Made by a program: the position numbers and the translations under genes. DNA of 15,146 bases, taken from NCBI GenBank assembly GCA_035650495.1, contig DASRHK010000048.1:1-15146 (forward strand), read 5' to 3'. This document shows, piece after piece, positions 6,640-13,548 of this stretch; within the stretch, counting starts at the first letter, position 1; each line of letters begins with the position of its first letter. The stretch comes from DASRHK01 sp035650495 (GTDB lineage: Bacteria > Pseudomonadota > Gammaproteobacteria > Nevskiales > Nevskiaceae). Under the pieces are notes generated by a model. It was not told the origin of the DNA. It saw nothing but the letters and a program-made list of their open reading frames with translations, and ran no database searches.

Positions 6640-8319
6640 CTAGCGGTCTTCCCCGCCAATCTTTTCCTTGAGGATGTCGCCGAGGCTGGTCTTGCCCGAG
6701 CTCGCCGTGCTGCGGTATTCCGCAACGGCCTCTTCCTCTTCCTGGATCTCCTTGGCCTTCACCGACAGGCTGATGATCCGGTTCTTGCGATCCACACCGA
6801 TGAAGCGGGACTCGAGCGTGTCGCCTTCCTTGAGCACGCGGGTCGCGTCGTCGACGCGATCGCGCGACAGGTCGCCGACCTTGATGTAGCCCTCGACGCC
6901 TTCCGCGAGGCGGATGAACGCACCGCGCGCGTCGACCGACTTCACCGTGCCCTTCACCAGGCTGCCCTTCGGATGCTCCGCCATGAACTGCGTCAGCGGG
7001 TCATGCGAGAGCTGCTTGATGCCGAGCGAGATGCGCTCGCGCGCAGCGTCGATGGCGAGCACCGAGGCTTCCACTTCCTGGCCCTTGCTGTAGTTGCGCA
7101 CGGCGACTTCGCCGGGCAGGTTCCAGTCGAGGTCGGAAAGGTGCACGAGCCCGTCGATGCCGCCTTCGAGGCCAATGAAGATGCCGAAGTCGGTCATGGA
7201 CTTGATGGTGCCGCGGACGCGATCGCCCTTCTGATGGTTCTGGGCAAACTCTTCCCACGGATTCGGACGGCACTGCTTCATGCCGAGGCTGATGCGGCGG
7301 CGCTCTTCGTCGATGTCGAGGATCATGACCTCGACTTCGTCGCCGACGTGCACGACCTTGCCCGGGTTGACGTTCTTGTTGGTCCAATCCATCTCGGAGA
7401 CGTGGACGAGGCCCTCGACGCCCGGCTCGATCTCCACGAACGCGCCGTAGTCGGTGATGTTGGTGACCTTGCCGAACAGGCGCGTCTTCTCGGGATAGCG
7501 GCGCGCGATGTCGACCCACGGGTCGTCGCCGAGCTGCTTCAGGCCGAGGCTGACGCGACGGCGCTCGCGATCGTACTTGAGCACCTTGACCTCGAGCTCC
7601 TGGCCGACCTGCACCACTTCGCTCGGATCCTTGACGCGCTTCCACGACATGTCGGTAATGTGGAGTAGGCCGTCGACGCCGCCGAGATCGACGAACGCGC
7701 CGTACTCGACCAGGTTCTTGACCACGCCCTTGAGCACCACGCCTTCCTGCAGGTTCTGCAGGAGCGAGTCGCGCTCGGCGCTGTATTCGGCCTCGAGCAC
7801 CTCACGGCGCGAGACCACGACGTTGTTGCGGAGCTTGTCGAGCTTGATGACCTTGAACTCGAGCGGCTTGCCTTCGAGATACGCCGTGTCGCGCACCGGA
7901 CGCACGTCGACGAGCGAGCCCGGAAGGAACGCGCGCACGGTGCCGATATCGACCGTGAAGCCGCCCTTGACCTTGCCGGTGATGATGCCGGCGACGATCT
8001 CGCCCTTCTCGAACGCCTGCTGCAGGCGGTCCCAGGTGCGGATGCGCTCGGCTTTCTCCTTCGAGAAGCGCGTCTCGCCGAAGCCGTCCTCGACGGTCTC
8101 CAGCGCGACTTCGATCTGATCGCCGACGGCGACCTTGATCTCGCCATTCTCGGCGGCGAATTCCTGGATGGGGATCACGCCTTCGGACTTCAGCCCCGCG
8201 TCGACGATGACGACGTCGGGCTTCACTTCGAGGACCTTGGCGCTGACGATGGACCCGGGCTGCATCGATTGCCCGCTGGTCAGTGATTTCTCAAACAACT
8301 CCGCAAAACTTTCGGTCAT
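6640..8319 (-). CDS. rpsA: 30S ribosomal protein S1
   Basis: A 559-residue protein with six S1 (OB-fold) domains at about 22-88, 106-172, 193-261, 278-348, 365-435 and 452-520; E. coli S1 has 557. Domains 1-2 attach to the ribosome through S2, and domains 3-6 bind and unfold mRNA, letting weak-Shine-Dalgarno messages be translated. The ATG at 8319 is chosen because the protein then begins M-T-E-S-F-A-E-L-F, as in E. coli. An open frame continues 11 codons upstream but does not resemble S1. No clear Shine-Dalgarno sequence precedes this ATG, and the leader can fold into GGA-loop hairpins (see 8320-8433), suggesting autoregulation by S1 itself. cmk lies upstream, the standard cmk-rpsA pair. Confidence 0.98.
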   Translation of the reverse strand: MTESFAELFEKSLTSGQSMQPGSIVSAKVLEVKPDVVIVDAGLKSEGVIPIQEFAAENGEIKVAVGDQIEVALETVEDGFGETRFSKEKAERIRTWDRLQQAFEKGEIVAGIITGKVKGGFTVDIGTVRAFLPGSLVDVRPVRDTAYLEGKPLEFKVIKLDKLRNNVVVSRREVLEAEYSAERDSLLQNLQEGVVLKGVVKNLVEYGAFVDLGGVDGLLHITDMSWKRVKDPSEVVQVGQELEVKVLKYDRERRRVSLGLKQLGDDPWVDIARRYPEKTRLFGKVTNITDYGAFVEIEPGVEGLVHVSEMDWTNKNVNPGKVVHVGDEVEVMILDIDEERRRISLGMKQCRPNPWEEFAQNHQKGDRVRGTIKSMTDFGIFIGLEGGIDGLVHLSDLDWNLPGEVAVRNYSKGQEVEASVLAIDAARERISLGIKQLSHDPLTQFMAEHPKGSLVKGTVKSVDARGAFIRLAEGVEGYIKVGDLSRDRVDDATRVLKEGDTLESRFIGVDRKNRIISLSVKAKEIQEEEEAVAEYRSTASSGKTSLGDILKEKIGGEDR

Positions 8320-8433
8320 GTCTACTCTGTGGTGGTTGAACATCCGGCCCATCCCTTAGGCCGGTCCTGGTGGATGAATGAAGGCCGGAATCCTTTCCAG
8401 CCGCCTGCAGCAAACAACGTCCTGCGGAAAAAA
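8320..8433 (-). promoter_or_regulatory. rpsA leader with GGA-loop hairpins (likely S1 autoregulatory region)
   Basis: This 114-base gap between cmk and rpsA holds two good hairpins on the minus strand. The first pairs 8402-8395 with 8390-8383 (eight pairs, one G-T) and exposes the tetraloop AGGA (8394-8391). The second pairs 8364-8359 with 8349-8344 (six GC pairs) around a 9-base loop containing GGGA. A weaker third stem with GGA may lie further upstream. T6 directly follows the cmk stop. No Shine-Dalgarno sequence precedes the ATG. In E. coli the rpsA start region is likewise a series of hairpins with GGA loops, used by S1 for efficient start and feedback. I saw no convincing promoter here. 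Confidence 0.6.
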
Positions 8434-9126
8434 TCAGAGCCTGCGGTCACGCAAAAGCTGATCGACTCTGGCGAGCACGGCATCAGGGCTGAGCCCTGTC
8501 GTGTCCACCAGGATCGCGTCGGGCGCCGGTTTCAGTGGCGCTACGGCCCGATTGCGATCGCGGTCGTCGCGGGCGCGAATCTCTTCGCAAAGACTTGAAA
8601 GTGTAGCAGCGATGCCCGCTTGGCTCAACTGCTTGAGCCGCCTTTGCGCCCGTTCCTCGGGGGTCGCGTCGAGGAAGATCTTGAGCAGCGCGTCGGGGAA
8701 GACCACCGTGCCCATGTCGCGGCCGTCGGCGACCAGCCCCGGCATCTGCCTGAATGCGCGCTGGCGCTCCAACAGCGCAGTCCGCACCGCGGGTGCCGAG
8801 GCGATCTGGGACGCGAGCCCACCCGCCTCCTCCGACCGGACCCGCCGCGTCACGTTGGCGCCATTGACCAGGATGCCTTCGTTCTTCTCGGTGGTGCCGA
8901 CGAACTTGATCTCGAGCAGCGGCGCGACCGCCGCGACGGCGTCGGTGTCCTTCAGGTTGACGCCCCGCTCCTTCGCCGCGAGCGCGACGATGCGATACAG
9001 CGCGCCACTGTCCAGGCGATGCCATTGCAGGAATGCCGCGATGTGCCGCGTGACCATGCCTTTGCCGACACCGCTCGGACCGTCGACGGCCACGACCGGG
9101 GGCAAGTCCGCCTTCTTCTTCCTCAC
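8434..9126 (-). CDS. cmk: Cytidylate kinase
   Basis: A 230-residue NMP kinase (E. coli 227) that phosphorylates CMP and dCMP with ATP. The P-loop is D-G-P-S-G-V-G-K-G (15-23). L-D-S-G-A-L-Y-R (38-45), D-G-R-D-M-G-T (134-140) and R-D-x-R-D-R-N-R (186-193) are the conserved CMP-binding and lid motifs. The residue after G-K-G is Met, where Thr is usual. The start is taken as GTG at 9126, which overlaps the aroA stop as GTGA; the frame stays open further upstream inside aroA, but the family's N-terminus fits this GTG. There is no clear Shine-Dalgarno sequence, so translation is probably coupled to aroA. Confidence 0.95.
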   Translation of the reverse strand: MRKKKADLPPVVAVDGPSGVGKGMVTRHIAAFLQWHRLDSGALYRIVALAAKERGVNLKDTDAVAAVAPLLEIKFVGTTEKNEGILVNGANVTRRVRSEEAGGLASQIASAPAVRTALLERQRAFRQMPGLVADGRDMGTVVFPDALLKIFLDATPEERAQRRLKQLSQAGIAATLSSLCEEIRARDDRDRNRAVAPLKPAPDAILVDTTGLSPDAVLARVDQLLRDRRL

Positions 9127-10442
9127 GACACGGCGAGACGCAGCCCGGCGCCGCGCGCCAGCTCTGCGAAGCCCGGGAACGACGTGTTCACATTCGCGCA
9201 ATCGAGGATCTTGATCGGCTGCTCGGCGCGCAGGCCGGCGATCGCGAACGACATCGCGATGCGATGATCGCCGCGCGAATCCACCGTGCCGCCGCGCATG
9301 CGTCCGCCGACGACGCGCATGCCGTCCTCGAGCGCGATCGCGGAGATGCCGAGGGCGCGCAAGCCGTCGCACATCGCGCGGATGCGATCGCTCTCCTTCA
9401 CGCGCAATTCTTCCGCGCCGGTCACGACCGTCTCGCCGCGCGCAAACGCGGCGGCAATGAAGATGATCGGGAATTCGTCGATCGCGCTCGCGACCAGCGC
9501 CGGGTCGATCTGAATCCCTTTCAAGCCGCGACTACGCACGCGCAGATCGGCGACGGGCTCGCCGCCGAAATCGCGCGGATTGACGAGCTCGATCTCCGCG
9601 CCCATCGCGCGCAGGATGTCGATGATGCCGGTGCGCGTCGGATTCACGCCGACGTCACTCAGCACGATCTCGGCACCGGGCGTGATCGCCGCGCCGACCA
9701 TGTAGAACGCTGCGGAAGAGATGTCGGCGGGGACTTGCACGTTCGCCGCGCGCGGCTTCTGTCCACCGCGCAGCGCGACGTGATTGCCGTCGATGGCGAT
9801 CTCGATGCCGAAGCTGCGAAACATCCGCTCGGTGTGATCGCGCGATTTCTGCGGCTCGTTCACTTCCGTCGTCCCGTTCGCGTAGAGGCCCGCGAGGAGA
9901 ATTCCGGATTTCACCTGCGCGCTCGCGACCGGCGATTCGTAGCGGATCGCCTTGAGCGCGCTGACCGGCGCGATCTTCAGCGGCGCCCTGCCCTCGCTCG
10001 AATCGATCTTCGCGCCCATCCGCGTGAGCGGCTCGATGATGCGCTTCATCGGCCGGCGCGACAGCGACGCGTCGCCGATCAGCGTCGACGGGAATTTCTG
10101 CGCGGACATCAAGCCGGACATCAAGCGCATCGACGTACCGGAGTTGCCGAGGTCGAGCGGTGACGAGGGCGCCTTCAATCCGTCGATGCCCGCGCCGTGC
10201 ACGCGCAGATGCGTCGGCGCGACCTGCTCGATCTTCACGCCCATCGCCTGGAAGGCCTTCATCGTGCACAGGCAGTCTTCGCCGGTGAGAAATCCCGTGA
10301 CCTCCGACGTGCCCTGCGCGAGTGACGCGAGCATCACCGCGCGATGCGAGATCGACTTGTCGCCGGGAACACGCAGCGTGCCGGCGAGCGCGCCGCCCGG
10401 CTGCACGAGATAGGTCACGGCTTTCGGCTCGGACATCGTCAT
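9123..10442 (-). CDS. aroA: 3-phosphoshikimate 1-carboxyvinyltransferase (EPSP synthase), class II type
   Basis: A 439-residue enzyme of the shikimate pathway that joins PEP to shikimate-3-phosphate. Active-site residues seen are Lys29 in P-G-D-K-S, L-G-N-S-G-T-S-M-R (98-106), Asp322 in A-I-D-E-F-P, Glu350 in V-K-E-S-D-R, and G-D-H-R (391-394). The sequence carries all four motifs used to define class II EPSP synthases: G-D-K-S, S-A-Q-V-K (174-178), R-D-H-T-E (201-205) and N-P-T-R (267-270). In many class I enzymes the loop reads A-M-R-P; here it is S-M-R-L. The ATG at 10442 overlaps the tyrA stop (ATGA); a second ATG two codons later is possible. In pseudomonads tyrA and aroA are one fused gene, whereas here they are separate but overlapping. 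Confidence 0.97.
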   Translation of the reverse strand: MTMSEPKAVTYLVQPGGALAGTLRVPGDKSISHRAVMLASLAQGTSEVTGFLTGEDCLCTMKAFQAMGVKIEQVAPTHLRVHGAGIDGLKAPSSPLDLGNSGTSMRLMSGLMSAQKFPSTLIGDASLSRRPMKRIIEPLTRMGAKIDSSEGRAPLKIAPVSALKAIRYESPVASAQVKSGILLAGLYANGTTEVNEPQKSRDHTERMFRSFGIEIAIDGNHVALRGGQKPRAANVQVPADISSAAFYMVGAAITPGAEIVLSDVGVNPTRTGIIDILRAMGAEIELVNPRDFGGEPVADLRVRSRGLKGIQIDPALVASAIDEFPIIFIAAAFARGETVVTGAEELRVKESDRIRAMCDGLRALGISAIALEDGMRVVGGRMRGGTVDSRGDHRIAMSFAIAGLRAEQPIKILDCANVNTSFPGFAELARGAGLRLAVS

Positions 10443-11305
10443 TCGATCTGCGACAGATGCCGCTCGCGCGCTGCGCGCGCGCGCTCGAAGCGCGCCTTGA
10501 GCTCATCCCAGCGCTCGGATCTGATCATCGCCAGCATCTCGGACAGGTCGCTGATCTGCCGCGCGAGCAGCTCGGACACCGTTGCGCGATTCGCCCGCAC
10601 GATGTCGTGCCACATCTGCGGCGACGACGAGGCGATGCGCGTGAAGTCGCGGAAGCCGCCGCCGGCATTGCGGAAGATCTGATCCTGCTCCGGCAGGCGC
10701 GTCAGCATGTCGACGAAGCCGTAGGCGAGCACGTGCGGCAGATGCGACGTCGCCGCGAAGATCTGGTCGTGCCGCGCCGCGTCCATCTCGACGACGCGCG
10801 CGCCTGCGGCTTCCCACATCTTGCGCACGCGATCGCGCGCATCGGCGCTCTGACCGGCGTGCGGCGTCAGGATCACGCGATGACCATGGAAGAGCTCGGC
10901 GAACGCATTGGCGACGCCGCTTTTCTCGGTGCCCGCAATCGGGTGGCCGGCCACGAACCACGGCGGCAGCTTGCCGCCGCAGACCTTCGCGACGTCCTCG
11001 AGCACCGACTGCTTCGTGCTGCCGACGTCGGTGACGACCGCGGTCGTACCGATCGCGGGCAGGATCGACTTGAGCGCATCGGCGGTGTGCAGCACCGGCA
11101 CCGCGATGACGATGATGTCCGCGCCTTGCACCGCAGCTTGCGCGGAGCCTGGCGCCTGATCGACGACGCCGAGGTCGACCGCGAGGCGGACCTGTTTCGG
11201 ATCCGTGTCGAACCCGGTGACGACGAGGCCCGCCGAGCGCCCGACGCGCAGCGCGCGGGCGAGCGAGCCGCCGATCAATCCGAGGCCGATGACCGCGAGC
11301 TTCAC
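10439..11305 (-). CDS. tyrA: Prephenate dehydrogenase
   Basis: A 288-residue monofunctional TyrA that oxidatively decarboxylates prephenate to 4-hydroxyphenylpyruvate for tyrosine. The Rossmann start is V-I-G-L-G-L-I-G-G-S (5-14). Asp33 ends the second strand and suggests NAD rather than NADP, an inference. D-V-G-S-T-K (93-98), G-H-P-I-A-G-T-E-K-S-G with His121, and A-T-S-H-L-P-H (185-191) are the catalytic and substrate motifs. No chorismate mutase or ACT domain is attached, so feedback by tyrosine must act within the catalytic domains, if it occurs. The start is GTG at 11305, overlapping the hisC stop as GTGA. Confidence 0.95.
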   Translation of the reverse strand: MKLAVIGLGLIGGSLARALRVGRSAGLVVTGFDTDPKQVRLAVDLGVVDQAPGSAQAAVQGADIIVIAVPVLHTADALKSILPAIGTTAVVTDVGSTKQSVLEDVAKVCGGKLPPWFVAGHPIAGTEKSGVANAFAELFHGHRVILTPHAGQSADARDRVRKMWEAAGARVVEMDAARHDQIFAATSHLPHVLAYGFVDMLTRLPEQDQIFRNAGGGFRDFTRIASSSPQMWHDIVRANRATVSELLARQISDLSEMLAMIRSERWDELKARFERARAARERHLSQIE

Positions 11306-12423
11306 TTCACCGCTTCTTTCAGCGCCGCGAGGAAGCGATTGTTCTCCGCTTCGGTGCCGATGGTGACGCGCAGATATTCGGCGAGGCCGTACGACGCCAT
11401 CGGACGCACGATCACGCCTTGATTGAGGAGCTTCTCGTGGATCGGCTTGGCTTCGCGGCCGAAGCCGATGGCGAGGAAGTTGGCCTGCGATGGCAGCACC
11501 TTCAGCCCGATCTTCTTCAGCTCGGCGACGAGGCGCGTCCGTTCGCGGGTATTGAGCTCGACCGACTTCCTCACGTGCTCCTGATCCTCGAGCGCGACTT
11601 CGGCGGCGAGCAGCGCAAGCGCGTTGTTGTTGAACGGCTGGCGCACGCGATTGAGCACGTCGGCCAACTGCGGGCTCGACAGCGCGTAACCCGCTCGCAG
11701 GCCCGCAAGCCCATACGCTTTCGAGAAGGTGCGGAACACGACGAGGTTCGGGAACTTGTCGAGCAGCGCGCGCGAATTGCCGCGCAGCGCCGGATCCATG
11801 TACTCGTAATACGCCTCGTCGAGCGCGACGATCGTGTGGCTCGGCACCTTGGTCAGGAAGTGCTCGATCTCGTCGGGCGACACCCAGGTTCCCGTCGGGT
11901 TGTTCGGATTGGCGATGAAGACCAGGGTGACTTCCGGATTCACCTCGCGCTCGAACGCTGCGAGATCGTGGCCATACGGTTGCTCGTGGTCCGGATCGCG
12001 CGGCTCGACGACGATCGCCTGCGCATCCTGCGCCTGCGTGATGATCGGATACACCGCGAACGCGTGCGCGGAGAACATCGCCCAGCGCCCGGGACCGAGG
12101 AACACGCGGCCGAGCAATTCGATGATGTCGTTGCTGCCGTTGCCGAGTGTGATGCGCTCGGGCGCGATGCTGTGGATCTCCGCGAGCTTCTTCTTCAAGC
12201 GGAATCCGCTGCCGTCCGGATAGCGCGCCAGCTCTGTCGCGTTGATGTGCGCGGCGAGCGCGTCCTTGACGCGCGGGCTCATGCCGAGCGGATTCTCGTT
12301 CGACGCGAGCTTGACGGCGTTGCCGACGCCGAGGCGGCGCTGCAATTCCTCGATCGGCATGCCGGGCGTGTAGGCCTCGAGCGTGAGCACGCCGGGGGCT
12401 GCGTTGCGCAGGATGTTGGGCAC
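11302..12423 (-). CDS. hisC: Histidinol-phosphate/aromatic aminotransferase
   Basis: A 373-residue fold-type I PLP aminotransferase. Key residues are S-N-E-N-P-L-G (41-47), A-N-P-N-N-P-T-G (171-178), D-E-A-Y-Y-E-Y (202-208) with Asp202 holding the pyridine nitrogen, and the PLP lysine Lys235 in F-S-K-A-Y-G-L-A-G-L-R. By family it would convert histidinol phosphate in histidine synthesis. Its place between pheA and tyrA, as for the second hisC copy of pseudomonads, suggests that it mainly transaminates phenylpyruvate and 4-hydroxyphenylpyruvate. The start is GTG, sharing one base with the pheA stop (TAGTG), and a GGTGG four bases before it can be the ribosome site. Confidence 0.93.
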   Translation of the reverse strand: MPNILRNAAPGVLTLEAYTPGMPIEELQRRLGVGNAVKLASNENPLGMSPRVKDALAAHINATELARYPDGSGFRLKKKLAEIHSIAPERITLGNGSNDIIELLGRVFLGPGRWAMFSAHAFAVYPIITQAQDAQAIVVEPRDPDHEQPYGHDLAAFEREVNPEVTLVFIANPNNPTGTWVSPDEIEHFLTKVPSHTIVALDEAYYEYMDPALRGNSRALLDKFPNLVVFRTFSKAYGLAGLRAGYALSSPQLADVLNRVRQPFNNNALALLAAEVALEDQEHVRKSVELNTRERTRLVAELKKIGLKVLPSQANFLAIGFGREAKPIHEKLLNQGVIVRPMASYGLAEYLRVTIGTEAENNRFLAALKEAVK

Positions 12424-13517
12424 TAGACCACCGCTCGCGGATAGGAACCGAGGATCTTGAAGAACGCGGCGTTGCCGCGGACCGCGTCGAGCGCTTTGCG
12501 CGCCTTGTCGTTGGTGACGTGGCCGCTGAAGTCGACGAAGAAGTAATAGTCCGGCACCGCGGCGCCTTTCATCGGACGCGACTCGATGCGCGTCATGTCG
12601 AGACCGGCGTCCGCGAACGGCTGCAGCAGCTTGAACAGCGAGCCCGGCTGATTGCGATGGCCCGACATCACGATCGAGGTGATGTCATCACCGGTCGCTG
12701 CCGGATCGTGCTTGCCGATCACCAGGAAGCGGGTCGTGTTGTTGGGATCGTCCTCGATGTTCGACGCGAGGATGTTCAGCGCATTGATCTGACCGGCCTG
12801 CAGGCTCGCGATCGCGGCGACGCCGGCGCCCTGCTCTTTCGCATCGCGCGCGGCCTGACCGTTGCTCGACACCGCTTCACGCGTCGCCTTCGGCAGTCGC
12901 GCATCGAGCCACTTGCGGCACTGCGCGAACGACTGCGGATGCGACAGCACCTTGTGGATGTTCTCGAGCTTGCCGTCGGTCGACAGCAGATGATGATGGA
13001 CCGGCAGCGCAACCTCGCCGCAGATGTGCAGCTTGGTGTGCACCAGCTCGTCCAGCGTATGGCTGACGACGCCACCAATGGAGTTCTCCACCGGCACGAC
13101 GCCGTAATCAGCGGCACCGGATTCGACGTCGCGGAAGATCTCATCGATGGCCGCGAACGGACGCGCCTTGACCGCGTCGCCGAATTGCTTGAGCACGGCG
13201 GCCTGCGTGTAGGTGCCTTCGGGACCGAGATACGCGATGGTCAGCGGCGATTCCAGCGACAGGCATGCCGACATGATCTCGCGCATGAGCCGCGCCATGA
13301 CTTCGTCGGTCAGCGGGCCGCCGTTGTCGCGATTGCGCGCCATCGCCGCGCGCAGCACTTCCGCCTCGCGCGCCGGACGATAGTGATCGCCGTTCTCGCC
13401 GGCGCGCTGCTTGATGTGCGCGACCTCCTGGGCGACGCGCGCGCGGCCGCTGATCAGGCGCTGGATCTCAGCGTCGATGCGGTCGATCTCGGCGCGCGCT
13501 TCGGCGAGGGTCTTCAT
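12423..13517 (-). CDS. pheA: Bifunctional chorismate mutase / prephenate dehydratase (P-protein)
   Basis: A 364-residue fusion that takes chorismate to phenylpyruvate. Residues 1-90 form an AroQ-type chorismate mutase helix bundle (R-I-D-x-I-D near 13, H-I-K-Q near 34). Residues 92-270 are the prephenate dehydratase domain, starting A-Y-L-G-P-E-G-T-Y and ending with the catalytic T-T-R-F (261-264). Residues 278-355 are an ACT domain with E-S-R-P (312-315), part of the phenylalanine site. The other half of that site, normally G-A-L, reads G-S-L here. An in-frame TAA 12 bases upstream fixes the start at this ATG. There is no Shine-Dalgarno sequence. No Phe-rich leader peptide or attenuator lies in the 31-base gap after serA, so control is probably by feedback on the enzyme. 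Confidence 0.97.
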   Translation of the reverse strand: MKTLAEARAEIDRIDAEIQRLISGRARVAQEVAHIKQRAGENGDHYRPAREAEVLRAAMARNRDNGGPLTDEVMARLMREIMSACLSLESPLTIAYLGPEGTYTQAAVLKQFGDAVKARPFAAIDEIFRDVESGAADYGVVPVENSIGGVVSHTLDELVHTKLHICGEVALPVHHHLLSTDGKLENIHKVLSHPQSFAQCRKWLDARLPKATREAVSSNGQAARDAKEQGAGVAAIASLQAGQINALNILASNIEDDPNNTTRFLVIGKHDPAATGDDITSIVMSGHRNQPGSLFKLLQPFADAGLDMTRIESRPMKGAAVPDYYFFVDFSGHVTNDKARKALDAVRGNAAFFKILGSYPRAVV

Positions 13518-13548
13518 GGGGCGCGCATTTTAGCCCGAGACCAGAGGA

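Noticed and set aside
6640..8319. Repeated segments inside rpsA as a DNA repeat array
   Set aside because: They are the six diverged S1 domains of one protein, not nucleotide repeats or CRISPR.
8320..8352. Extension of rpsA by 11 codons to an upstream ATG
   Set aside because: The extra residues do not resemble S1, and the region folds into the leader hairpin; the protein aligns with E. coli S1 from M-T-E-S-F.
8421..8446. Direct repeat CCTGCGG (8421-8427 and 8440-8446) around the cmk stop
   Set aside because: Seven bases in high-GC sequence is within chance, and no further copy or element is associated.
9264..10163. Plus-strand open frames opposite aroA, and similar ones opposite hisC (11419-12426) and pheA (12519-13613)
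   Set aside because: Each lies wholly inside a well-supported gene on the other strand and shows shadow composition without motifs.
13518..13548. Phenylalanine attenuator before pheA
   Set aside because: The gap is only 31 bases, with no Phe-rich leader peptide and no terminator hairpin with T-run.
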